The notes beneath the pieces were generated by a model. That model made no database searches. It was not told the origin of the DNA and saw only the letters and a program-made list of their open reading frames with translations. A program made the position numbers and the translations under genes. 64,000 nucleotides of DNA, taken from Ifrita kowaldi (lineage: Eukaryota > Chordata > Aves > Passeriformes > Cinclosomatidae). Each line of letters starts with the position of its first letter. Positions within the stretch are counted from its first letter, which is position 1. The DNA is taken from positions 62,001 through 126,000 of the forward strand of contig VZRS01009479.1 in assembly GCA_013398055.1 (NCBI GenBank), written 5' to 3'. Positions 52,291-64,000 of the stretch are shown here, one piece after another.

Positions 52291-55200
52291 AGGTGTGTGC
52301 TTTCTCACCATTATTCAGTATTTGCTTCTTTCTCACAAATAAACCACAAAAAATCATAAAATAAACCACACCCATTCCCCCACTCATCATTATTCATTGT
52401 TTGTGCCTAAATTTTTAGAATTCTACGGGGAAAATTATGATGAAAATACCATATTTTTAACATGGCCAGCATGGGAAGAGCTTCAAAGGACTTCTCATAG
52501 AATCATGACAAGCATGGTATCTTCAAAGCGCTTATGGTAAATGCAGAAAGAACCTCGTTGTTCACTAGCACGTGGGATGTAATAAACAGAATCTGAAAGC
52601 AAATATTGGTGTGGAAGAACTGGTTGCAACCTAGAGATCTCCCCCTTTCTTACATATCACCTTATTTTATGAGGTTCTGGCAGTCTGGAAGTTTACAAAC
52701 ACCGGGTGTTGATGCAGTGAAATGGTCACAGCAACCTAATGCAGTTGATTACTCAATCATAATAAAGATATAGAAGGAAACTGTACTGGGTTCTAATACA
52801 TTTCATATTATGTATGTAATTTGTTTCCTGTAGTGAGCTAATTATGTTTTAATAAGTCAAACTGCTTGCTCTCATGGGAGTATGAGGGAAGATTCTGTAC
52901 AGGGAAAACACACAGAGTTTGTAATTTAGGCACATATTGAAAGTGTGGGTTTAGTCTCTTTGTATTGTAAAGACAGTGCTTTAAAGTGTCTGGTAGGTTA
53001 GCTCCAAGAACACTTCCTTCCTGGTTACTGTGCCAAAGTTAGGCTTCTCTTTAGCTGACAGAAGTCTTGGCATAGACTCTGAGTTTAGACTCTCTTCATA
53101 TTTAGAGAATTTGTGATTATCAACATAATTATAATGCTGGTGGTAATTCCAGCAGACAGTAGGGAACAGTGCAGTGAGTGTGGCTTAGTGCTCCAGGTGA
53201 ATCTCAGGCACTTCATCCCGTGTAACCGCATCTAAAAAGTGTGACCACCAAGTCAGCAGCCTCCTGAAAAACTGGTTTTTCCATCAGTCCCTTGGCAAGG
53301 GCAGGAGGTTACTGGGACTAATCAAGTTGGTCTTGTGGGTAGCCAGTGAGGCTTTACAGCTTCCGAGGTGACCTTGGTTCTGTAATGTACCATAAAGGAC
53401 TGGCTTTCTCCATTAACAGTTTGTTTGTGAGAGCTGGAAAGGCGACCTGTAATACAGCTGCTTTTCCTGATTCTTCCATAACAACATTCTGAACAAGCAG
53501 ATGATGTCCTTTGATTCAATGTGACCTTGTATTTTTGGTGATTCCATAGTGTCTTTAGAGAAAATAAGAAAATTAAAATATAAATTTACTTATATATTAA
53601 TATATTTATTGTCTTTCATAAATTACATCACAAATTGTAGTATTAATTAAATTTATGTGTGTACATACCTTTTGACCAATTCTCTTCTCAGTTAAACCTA
53701 TGTATATTAAACATTAGACTTATACCTGTAACAAGTACAAGGGAATGGGGAATATGCCACTTCCTAAAGAGGTTTTTTTTCCCCACATAAAGGTTTTTCT
53801 CTCCATGGTGGTGTTGGGTTCAAAGGCTAAACTGATTCTTTTGGGGCATTGAAAAGAGAACTCTTCTGTCTTCTTTCATTCTCCTGGAGTATCCTCTCCA
53901 ATTAGAATGTATAATTTTACAGCAAGATCTATTACAAGGAGCTTTGAAAATCTTATTCAAAGTCAGCTCATTAAAGAATGGATATATAAAAGTTTGAGCA
54001 TCATTGTATTTCAGATTTTTATGTCAGTTGTTTTGACTTCTATCACAAGTTACTAAATTTTGTTCTTTTATGCCCGTACTAGCTACCTAACTGCATGGTT
54101 TCCACGCAGGAATCTTTTCTTGATTTGAAGATGTCAGAAATTAGGAATATTCTGTTCCTTTAACAGTTTGTCCCAGTGTGTGATTGACTTCCCTGTAAAA
54201 AACAGGCATATTCAAATTTCTCTGGTTCTTTTTCAAATTTCAGCCCCCACTGCCAGACAAGAGAGCTCTTCCATACAAGATATTTTCCTTCAATCTATCA
54301 CTTTTAATTCTGATAAATGAAGCATATTGAGTAAATAATTACTGTGTGTCTTTCACCTGTCTCCACAGGCTCTTTTCTCTGTTTTCTTCAACCTACTTCT
54401 AAAAGGCTGGAAACAAGAATATTCCATGTCATTCTCATTTTGTTTGTCCAACAATATTTGTTTTCCAGAAAAAGTACATTAATTGTCATGCTTAATATAT
54501 TGATATTATCTGTCAAATGAGTCCTGTACCAGATTTTTTATTGCTTGATGATATGCTCCAGAGCCTGTACAAACCTGGAGCATTCCATCTCCCTTGTCAT
54601 GACAGTAGCACTCTAACAGTCGGTAATTTCCAGAATTCAAATTAGCATTATTGGGGCACAGAGTTCTTCAGTCTGGTCCAAGTTAATTGCACAACATAGT
54701 GCCAGACATCAGCATCTCTGAGAGTCTGTGTGCAAAGGTGAATGTTGTTTGTGTGTCTGTATTCTGGAACAAGTTGAGAAAAAATAGGTTTGAACACTGC
54801 TGAAAGCTTGATGGCACACCCCTAAGTGACTTCTGCCGAGTGGGGTTTTTACATTGGTAGAAAATTATTTAATTGCTAAAATTCAGGGATTAAACAGGGT
54901 TTAAACCCCAAAGCTGTCATAAGGCAAAAGTGTTCTTTGAAGGTATTTAAAGCCTTCTCGTTAGAAAGGTCACAAATATATCAAGAAGATTGGCACCTAG
55001 TTTAAATTACGAGACAAATGTAAATGACAGTATTTTTCTAATATCATGTCAAGAGGAACACAGAAAAAGAAGAGGAAGAACTGCATGCAGCATTCCTCAA
55101 GGGCCTGAAAAGAACGGGTGTTTACAGTGTGATTTCACCAGTGTTTCACCCTGGCTGTGCAGACAAGCCAGCATTAGGTAAACTGGACCTGATGAAGTCA

Positions 55201-58200
55201 TCAAGTCTTGGAAGAGGGAGATGAAGTTGATAGCTGTTATCAGAAATAGCTAAGCCAGGCCTGTCAGTGTTCGGGCAGGCAGCAGTGTGCTCCGTGCTCA
55301 GTCGTGGTGAAATGCTGGAAAAGCTCAAGTGAAAGTGCAAAGGACAGACTCTGTGGGAGAAGGTCTAAGAAAATTCCTCATCTTCCTGAGGAATGTCATT
55401 AACTTCCCTAGATGCTCCTACTGGCACTTCAGTGAAGCAGGGTAGAGGGTGAAATTTCCCTGTAGAACTGCACATATCCGAGAAATACAAACTACAGATT
55501 AATAGCTCCTCAGGAGCGCTTAAGAATGGAAAAAAGAAAAAGGAACACCTGCTGTTTGGACTGAAAAGAGGAGGATTATGTAGCTACTGCCAAAACCCTT
55601 AAAGTTTACATTTGTTTCTTGGCATTATGACAGGCTGGAGTAATAGCATTTCAGCACAGAAAAAGGTGAGCACTTTGCATTGTAGATTAATATGATCACA
55701 ATATTATTTGAAAAAGCAAACAACGTAGGAGGGATATTAGGTCAGTTGCATATTCAGGGAAGCAGTGTTTCTTGTAACAGGGAGAAAAAAAATTTCATCA
55801 GCGGTTCATTGTAAGGAAGCTCAGCTGGCAACCTATAAACTGAGAAAAATGGAGTCTGAAATACAACATTCCTAGACAAAATAAAACATATAGAAGGCCA
55901 AAATCATCCACTTTTCATAAAGTTTAAGTAACTGTTCTTTAGCAGACACAGAACAAAGGAAGACAAAACAGTAGGTCTCTTGTGAGAGTAGTGGAATGGA
56001 TACTTTCCATGATGTGTATCTTGATTTTCCATGAATTTGTGTAAAATATGGAGGGATGGACAGTTAATGGTACCCCACAACAGAAGGTTTCTGTTTCCTT
56101 GGTGTCAAAAAATTACACCATTATCCACAGAATTTGAACCTGACAGTGTAATGTAGGTTACTTGACAAAAACTCCTGAGAAGTTCTTCTGGTAGGTTACT
56201 GAAGTCCTGTGTTACTTCAGGCAACATGCAGCAGATTTTTGCCCATGAGTTAGAGAGAATGTTCAGTGCAGTACAGGGACTAGAGAGTAAATGCAGGGTG
56301 AGGGATTGGGCTAGGGATAGGATGGCTGGCCTTAAGAGAAGTGGCAGATAATCCTGTGTATGTGTGTAGCTGTGCTTTGAGCAGAGATGCAGAGATCACC
56401 TCCCAGGCCCTACGCAGTAGAGTTTTTCAACCTGTGCTGAACCCAAAATATATTTGAAAGTTCCACTGGGCTAAATGAGATTGGAATGTGTGACTATGCA
56501 TTTTCCTCAGAACTGAGAGAAGACTGAATCAGGTCCTTAATTAACTAATATAAGAGGTCTTTGGAATTCTGATGTGGTGTTTTAGGAGGAATTATATGAT
56601 AATATAACGTGAGTAGCCTTGCGGGTCAATCAGCACAGCAGATGTTAGCTTCTCTTGTTAGCAAACTTTGGGTTTTGTTGCCATTTCATGATAAAGAATA
56701 AGTCAAGAGAAAGCACATAAATGAATTTGGATTGTGTCTTGCAAATACTGGCAAAATAACCCATCTGAACTACTCGTAAGGCATTAGCACCGTATACTTT
56801 ATTATGATTGGACTGTTCCCTATGGCAATAACTTCAAGAAGAATTTCAAGAATAGTTGCATTATCTATTGAGAAGCAATTTTTTACTTTCTATAGAGGGA
56901 AGATAGTTTTATGAATAACTCTGAAGTTTACTCCGAAGGCCATTTCAATCGTCCACAGATCTTATGATACTATGTTACCTTCTTTCGTTTCAAATTCACA
57001 GCATAAGAAAGAAAAAGAATGACATAAATTGGATGTTAGAGGAGTTCTGAAGATAGACATCAGAAGAATTCAAGAGTAAGAAGAGAACTCAGCATTATTT
57101 GTTATTTTCCATTCTAAAGTAAAAAGAGAACAAAGCATCAAAAGCATCAGTAGCGAGAGCGAGCTCAAAGCCAGGACTATATATCATAGCATATAAAACA
57201 AGTGAGTTGGCACCACCAAAAGGTCTAAAGTCTAAGTCTGTGGTTTAAAGTCATTGATATTGCAGTCAGAAAGATCTTTCAACTGCAGAAGTTAAGACGA
57301 AGAACTGTATGCATTTGCTGCAATAGGCCTTTTAGGTTTTGCCTGCTAGTCGCGTTTTGGTACTCACTCGGGTGAATAAGTTTTCATGGTGCTGAGAGAA
57401 TTCAAGTCCACTGATAGGATGTTATAGATCAAAATCTTGCACTTTTTGTAAGTACTTCTGAAAATAATCGTTGTGAATGTAGGCCAGGATTGTATGCATG
57501 TACTTTATCTTGTGTTTAAATTGATTGAATGCAATCATATTTCATAAATGAAAGCATATTCTAGTCTAGTAACTTTAAATCATCATCCAGTCTGTACTGG
57601 AATTTTAGTTGGTTTTAAAAAATATTGCAGAATTACATTGATTCAAAAATTTTAAACTATTGTGATGTTGAACTTGAAAGTAATAAAATACATTTATTCA
57701 CATTGTATTTGGGCAATGTTAATTATTTTCAAGTGAAAATAGGAAAGGATGTTTTAAATCTCTGTATAATGTTTGCAGTTATTTGAAATGCAAAGGGTAA
57801 TAGAAAAAATTCTGAGGTCTTGCTTGGTAGTCAGAAGATTTACTCCACTTGTAGAGAAGCAGCTTGTTGAGCATATTGTTGCCATATGATTTTTATTTGT
57901 GGCTGGATGTACTGTAGCATTTCCTGGGATATCAAGTCTATTTCTCTGCCAGCACTGGAATTTTTTTGGTGGTATATTTTTATAGTGATTTATCCATAAA
58001 ATATCTCTGAATAAAGCAGCAGCCATGGAGAATTTCTGCAGTGGTTGAAATGTGATTAGTTACATGAGGTTTTCTTTTTTTATTCCTAAACTCCTACTTC
58101 CTCTTCTTAAGCCTCTCTACCTTTCTGGTATCTGTTTTCTCATTTCCCTATTATTTGTTCCCTCCTGCGTCCGTTTCACCTCATGTTGACCTAAAAGAAA

Positions 58201-58435
58201 CTGTGTTTTAGCTCACAGGATTGCATTGCTCTTACAGTAGGAGTTCCAATATATGTTATAAACATTCTGGTTGCAGGCTACAGCCAATGTGCACAACACA
58301 GGGAAGACAATGTTGCTCTGCAGCACAATAGACCTTTAGTTTTGTTTGTTTCTTTGTTTCCTAAGCCTCTTAGGAGTTCAAGGCCATAGCTCTTGATAGA
58401 AAATGTGGTATAAGCTCCTCTTATATATGTGTGTG
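52291..58435. other. Non-coding AT-rich sequence
   Basis: No gene was seen; open frames are 90 codons or shorter. Strongly AT-rich around 53570-53650. A hairpin with 9-bp arms (ATGCTCCAG at 54553-54561, CTGGAGCAT at 54575-54583) lies in unique sequence that may be a constrained element (54540-54700). Confidence 0.65.
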
Positions 58436-58492
58436 AGTACATATATATATATGTATAAAGAGAGAGATGTCTGTATGTACATACATGTATTT
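58436..58492. repeat. Imperfect TA/TG microsatellite
   Basis: Alternating TATATA, TGTGTG, GAGAGA and ATGTACATA segments. Overlapping open frames are low-complexity by-products. Confidence 0.8.
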
Positions 58493-61400
58493 ATGTTCTC
58501 AAGTTGTAATGATAAGCAAGATTTTCATTTCAATCTGCAAATAGAGAGTCTTGGAGTTGTTTGGCTCTCGCATGTGGTGCTTGCTATCCATCTATCATAG
58601 CTTCCTTTTGGCTATTGAAATGTGCAAATTCACTGAAATGGAGCAAAGGAGGCAAGAGGTGCATCTTAGTAAGAGTCTGAGAAGATCCAGATGGTTTCAG
58701 GGGCAGGATCTCCATTTGGTGTCACTCTCCCTAATAAGCTGTACATCCACAAAGGACTGTTCTGTGTAAAATCACACATGGAGTCCTTGCACAGTGGTTA
58801 CTACAAACATCTAAGGTCTGCAGTTCCGTTCAGCTCCCAAGTGCTGCCCCTTCTGGGTCACCCTTACTTTGGTCCTGCTGGAAGCTGGGGGATTTTGGGG
58901 GTGGGTTGTATTAGCAGCTGGCAGGAGTGACACAGGAAGGATTACATTGCTTTGATGCTGAAAAGATATACACCCCTCTCTAGTCTGATTTAAGGATCAA
59001 GTAATGCAGTTGCTCTTAGTTGCATTCAGTCATGTTTCCTTTGATTTTACTTTCCTTATATAACAGGGATTTGTCATACAGCATTTGATTTTTATTAACG
59101 TGAAAAGGTGCCTTATAGAAAAATACACACTCAACAAGGAAAATGTTTTAGCTTTCTTGCAGAAGGGCAGAGCCTGCAAATCCTGAAGTTCTTTGGATTG
59201 CTTATTTTAAATGAGGTGGCATTAAGTGGAAGGACCATCCTCCTGCCGTGTCATTTTAAATGGTCCTATGTTCACATTTTTCCTTACCTGTATGACTTTC
59301 ACATAAAAAGAGTACAAAAGATAAAGTGAAAGAGTAAATGATTCTGGAAGCATCATTAACTTTTCAGGTGACATTCTTTTGGAAAATATAGTGTCTTTAA
59401 AAAAAATGTGCCATATGCATGGCTCAGCCCCAGATCTTCCAGCAGTCTAATACTGGCAAGGGAGGGCATCTGTAGCCCCCTGGGAAGTGGGCTGTGGGGA
59501 TTTCCTTTTCTCCTCTTTGTTGGTTTTTATTTCCATTTCCTTTTCCTCTCTTTTTTTCAGTCATTTAACGCTGTTCTGCACAACAGAGGGGAGCATCTGG
59601 CCCCAAGTAAACACCCAATAAAATAAGTGGGGGAAGTTCACAGCTCCCTTGGTGCTATTGCGTCTGTCTGTCTGGTTGTGGACTCAACAAGATAACCATG
59701 CATCAAATTACATTGTCCAGGCTATCTTCACAACCAGAAGTGCTTGAAACCTTATTTTAATAGAAGCTTAGATTCTGGAGAATACTATAAAATCTCTCCA
59801 AAGGCTCCAAATCAGCAATTCCATCTGTGTTTCTGCAAATGTAGAGGAACAATGCCCCAGCTGATTATGCAAACAGAATGAAAATAGTTATTTTAAAAGT
59901 GCATAAAATCGATACTTTGGGGAAAACAAGTCAGCTGTGTTTATACTCAGCATATAGCAGACATTTTGTTTCTTTGTCTGAAAAAATCATAGGAAAGCAA
60001 GGATTGCAAGTGAAATAAAACAGCCGATCATACAGTGCAACAGAGGGGACTGGAACATCAGATGTCTCAGCAAAGGCTTAGAGAATTTTAGGTTCCTTTT
60101 GAGAGAATATAAATTACATTGAGGTTGATATATTTGTACGTTGTTTGAAGTCAAAGCCAAATATTCTTAGCACAGTGGGAATAACTCCCATCCCATTGCT
60201 GATCATGAAAAGTATGTAACTAAATCTATGTCTGTGGTGCTGAAAATTTCCTCCTAAATGCTGTCTCTTTTGGACTAATGGGATTTTTTGCAAGTACTGG
60301 TGTGAAGGGGTGTGCATATAAATATGTATAAACGTGCTTCTCATACAGTCAGGATACATTCCTTGTACACATATTATTCTAAAAACAGGAAACAAAAGCA
60401 TCTGAGAAACAGGACTGAAAGGGAACAATTTTTAGACCTATAAGTTAAATTGGATTAAACTTCATCTTTCAGCAAATGCCATGTTATTTATTCAGTGTTT
60501 CTCTGGGGGATTTCCCTACCCCCTACACTTTATAGCGAGTAGTGATGTTTCTTAATTAAAAAATCAAACAAACATGGAATTGAGGCTGCCCCACACAGAC
60601 GTTCTCCTGTGGGAATAGGAGGTGCACTGATTTTCTCATGGATAGTTTCTTGGTGTGTTGGACACAAAGGAGGGGAAAGCTCTGTCTGGGGAAGTCAAAT
60701 TCACGTCACGCATCTGATGCCAGGACTATTCTCAGTGCTGCAGGGCCATCTCCTAAGTATTCCCCTTTTTAGGGGAGAGCTGGTGGACATGGTGAGAAAG
60801 GTCACTGATAAACTCATCAGAAGTTGGGTAGATTTCTGTTTATTAATTACCCCACAGTAGAGATTACTGTCTTGGAGAAAGGAGCTTCTTGTTTCCTCTT
60901 TTCTTTCATTCTTTCCACCCAGAGCTGGAATATTTCTGAGGTTTTGGGGCTTTACAGTTCCCACGCTGTAGCTGCAACAAACCTTTATCCTTTTCTTTAG
61001 TTTTCTTAGTCTGAAGTACATTTTGATAGATTTTAATTAATATTGTGGGGGGAAAGTATTTGAAGTTCTTTACAATTAAGACAAAGCAAAATGTATTTTA
61101 AAAATGGTTTTGAGTTTTATGTATTTGTACAAATGCACGTGAAGCACATTGGTGCACTGCTTGAAAAGTCTTTTGGTTGGATTTCACCGGTGCTTTGGTT
61201 GCTGTTATTTCAACGTGTGGAGGGTTTTTCTCATACTTACCTGGTTTACTATTTGAGTAATAATAGAAACTCTGACATTTTCAAGCTGATGCAACTGAAG
61301 TTTCACCCTGTTTAGTGTCAGGTTCATTGATCTCCACTGCCTTTCTGTGGAACAGCAAAATGCACTCTGCAGGCCAGTGTTAAAGATGGATTCTGCTATA

Positions 61401-64000
61401 GATTCACTTTGTCAAAGTACACACAAGGCTGGCTGTTTTCAGGCTATCCTACTTTGTCACCAGTGATGCCTCAGGATATTGTAGCCAGCGTCCTCATTTC
61501 CAATGGAATGGTTTATTTTGGAGGCATAAAGCTCTTGAGTCAGTGACTGTAAACTTTGGTTCTGTGGTAAGGGCCAAAAGCACTAGTGACATGAGTCATC
61601 ATCAGCTTTTGAAAGAAGCAGACAGAGATCATCCAATGTGCCAGCAATGTATTTGTTCTTGCGTCTTTGTGCAGCTGATACGTTTTTTTTTCTTAGATTA
61701 ATATTTAACTGATATTGCCTCCATCCCTTTCCTAAAACTGGCATTCTCTTTTCAAGTTTCTTATCTGGAAACAAACTCATTTTGTCCCTTCTATAAATGC
61801 AATCCCAATCTCAGCCATTATTTATGGCTGGGCACACTGTAGTTACAGCACATGAAAGAACATCAGCAATGACTTATTGTAAATGGGACAGACTTCTTGG
61901 GAATGCACTGGGGATTAGATGTCCAAAAGAATGAAGCACTGCTCTCTTTCCATCTGGCTACTTTATTTCACTGCCTGTTTAGGACTAGTACTTCTAAAAT
62001 CTAGTTTGCAAAGTCAAATATTGATTTAATTTGTTTTGTTCTTAAAGGGTAGAGTAAACCTGGGAAGGTTTTAGTTGTGCAGAGTCACAGGAGGGACAAG
62101 CAGGGAACAACTGAAAGAAATGCTTTCTGCCAAAGTTGGCAATTTTCTGATTGGCTAATTAAAAAAACTAAGAAAATCTTCAGTTTAAAGTTTAGGTTGC
62201 ACTCAATAACTTTCAAAATGTCAGTTTTGGCATGAAAAATTGGAATCTTGTTGGTGATATAGCCATATAAAAATATATATTTCAGTGTATTCATATTTTC
62301 TTTATCCTCTCTTTTTTCAGTAAATAGCCTTTAGGATGCAAACTAAGAAAGTTAATACCAAACGAAGGATTTTTAATTATTAGCTTCATTAGGTTTTACA
62401 GAGTTTAAACAAAGAAATCAGAAAGTATTCCACCCCAACCCTGTGTCATTATGGGGTGTTAGTCAACCCCCATTTTCCAAACAGACTTCAAAACACCTTT
62501 GGTGAAGTTCCAGTTGAAATACTGATTCTATATATGTTATTTCTTCTAAAATAAGCTAAATCAGACGTCAAGATTTCAACATTTTTTTAACTATAAACAA
62601 TTTAAGCTTCAGCTCCCTATGTAGATCTCATGTCTTGGATTAGTTCTCCAGAAAAGGTATTTCTGGGAGAGCATAGGAATGGTTTCCCTTGGATGTGCAG
62701 GATGAGGGCACCAGTGACATAATGACTGTAGCAGGTTTTGCTCCCAATGGAAGAGTTGCCATTTCTTCAGCTGTGTTTGTTCCCATTGTTCTTTGGGAAG
62801 TGTGTCCATTCTCGGGAAGGGCATGGGAAGCTGTCGCATACCTCCTTGGAACCATGCACTTCTGGTCAATTTGAGTTTTTACTTTAGAGTTTTTCTGTTC
62901 TTTACTGAGCAAGTCAGTTTGATAAAATAGATGTTTTTCCTTTCTGTGGCAACTTTGAAGTTACAGAACATCACATCTTGTTAATCCATGTTGTATTAGC
63001 TGACTTACAATGCCACTAATGTAGCCAACATCGTAAATGGATAAAAGCCTTGAGTATACCTTGTGAAATTTCACTTTGAGAAACTATATCCAGCCTTTTT
63101 CGTTCCTTCCATTGTTTCTTTTGGATGGTGTTTACATGCTTCGTAGCTCATGTATTGTGAATAGTTTCTAGAAAAGTGTTTGGATTGAAATCTTGGCCTT
63201 GTTGAAGTCACTGAAAGTTTCAACAGTTACTTCAGTGGTATCAGGTTTTTGTGATGCTTTCAGCAGTAGAAGTAAATTTGTCATACCTGTCAGTGACATA
63301 CACTGTTTAGAAAAAAAGAAAAATCAAGGTTAATTTATTTATTTGTCCTCATGTATGTAATCTCGTCTTTTCTCTGTGCTTTGCATCGTTCAGATAGCTG
63401 AGAACACACTGGATCCTCTTGTATATGCTCTGGCAACTAAGAGTGTCATCTTGAAATGACATGGGATTATCCTAATAATCCCATTATTAGAGTAACTACA
63501 TGCAGTTTGCATGATAATTTCCATGCGAAGGAATTGTTTGAGGGACGAGAATGAAAAAATCCAAACCTACAAGCAAATCTCTGTGTCCCACCTACCTATA
63601 CTAGCAGAATTTGTGTTCCACAGTAGAGCTCTGTGTTGTAACATTAATAACCCATGTTTGATCAGACCCATATGTGCAAAGTCACTGTGAGTTTTAAGAA
63701 GGGAAGGTGGTGTCTAAGGAAGTTGCTGCTGTTGCTCTTACTCAGAACAGCTTCCCCCATGTTAGCAGAGTTGTGCCATTTTAGGCTATGTCAGTCTGGG
63801 TTTCAGGAATGCATTTGTCTTAGTAAAGTGATCCAAATGCTTTTTTCACCTGGGCCATTGTTTTAAAAGTTACTCTGAAGTTTTGAATAACAGTTCAGTA
63901 ACAACTCTTTATTCCAGCTTGAATGGAGGGCGAAAATAGCTCCCATATAAAACATAAAATTTCAGGAATGCTGGAGTAAGTATGCACGGGTGAGTGTGTG
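58493..64000. other. Non-coding sequence, no gene seen
   Basis: Open frames are 106 codons or shorter, with no domain. An octamer-like TTATGCAAAC lies near 59866. GC-richer sequence at 60590-60780 is not recognised. Two overlapping minus frames at 62609-62912 have no domain and appear to be chance. The palindrome at 63461-63484 is listed separately. Confidence 0.65.
63461..63484. promoter_or_regulatory. Palindromic pair of GGATTA (K50 homeodomain) sites
   Basis: ATGGGATTAT (63461-63470) and ATAATCCCAT (63475-63484) are exact inverted repeats around a four-base spacer. Each arm holds GGATTA/TAATCC, the core recognised by K50 homeodomain factors of the OTX, CRX, PITX and GSC type. Closely spaced inverted sites can support cooperative dimer binding. 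Function is inferred from the motif only. Confidence 0.5.

Noticed and set aside
52495..52509. CR1 terminal repeat (TCATAGAATCATGAC)
   Set aside because: Only about a dozen bases match the ATTCTATG-type end and nothing beyond resembles CR1.

Overview
The window looks like intergenic or deep intronic DNA from a bird, probably from a gene-poor stretch of a large chromosome. It is AT-rich, very sparse in repeats, and has stop codons scattered through all six frames. Its one clear young-type retroposon matches the 3' end of an avian-type CR1 LINE (44790-45090, minus strand), including the phrases typical of that tail. A few old amniote MIR-type SINE remnants are also present. Identification as avian rests on the CR1 tail and the repeat sparsity; a crocodilian or turtle is less likely but not excluded. 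Nothing prokaryotic, viral-coding or CRISPR-like is present.

I found no protein-coding gene or exon that I can support. The longest open frames (245 codons at 38061-38798 plus; 183 at 39949-40500 minus; 152 at 43689-44147 minus; 149 at 47007-47456 minus) have no recognisable domains. They lie in a repeat, in homopolymer-bearing sequence or in ordinary AT-rich DNA, and I treat them as chance frames. No tRNA, rRNA or known microRNA was recognised.

Layout. 1-12.7 kb: AT-rich non-coding DNA with a nested inverted-repeat cluster at 5401-5571 and a MIR-like remnant at 8151-8205. 12.7-13.7 kb: two stretches with the look of conserved non-coding elements, the second carrying an adjoining octamer (POU) and SOX-like site. 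13.7-23.9 kb: ordinary sequence, with a strong RFX-type X-box at 21893-21905 beside a small GC-rich patch. 24.0-26.1 kb: the best candidate enhancer cluster, followed by a MIR remnant at 26465-26575. 26.6-33.8 kb: ordinary. 33.8-34.6 kb: a 74-bp direct repeat whose copies lie 692 bp apart, the second abutting a perfect 14-bp-stem hairpin. 36.9-38.73 kb: the most unusual region, a GC-rich LTR-like unit with paired E-boxes, CCAAT box, TATA box, about four copies of a ~177-bp tandem repeat containing telomere-like TTAGGG motifs, and a polyadenylation signal. 38.7-64 kb: AT-rich non-coding DNA with the CR1 copy, a probable enhancer at 49.9-50.4 kb, a second MIR remnant at 52.2 kb, microsatellites, and a palindromic pair of K50-homeodomain sites at 63461-63484.

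The working picture is a regulatory gene desert: candidate enhancers that probably serve a distant developmental gene, interrupted by one unusual repeat element. All enhancer calls are by appearance only; no alignment was possible.
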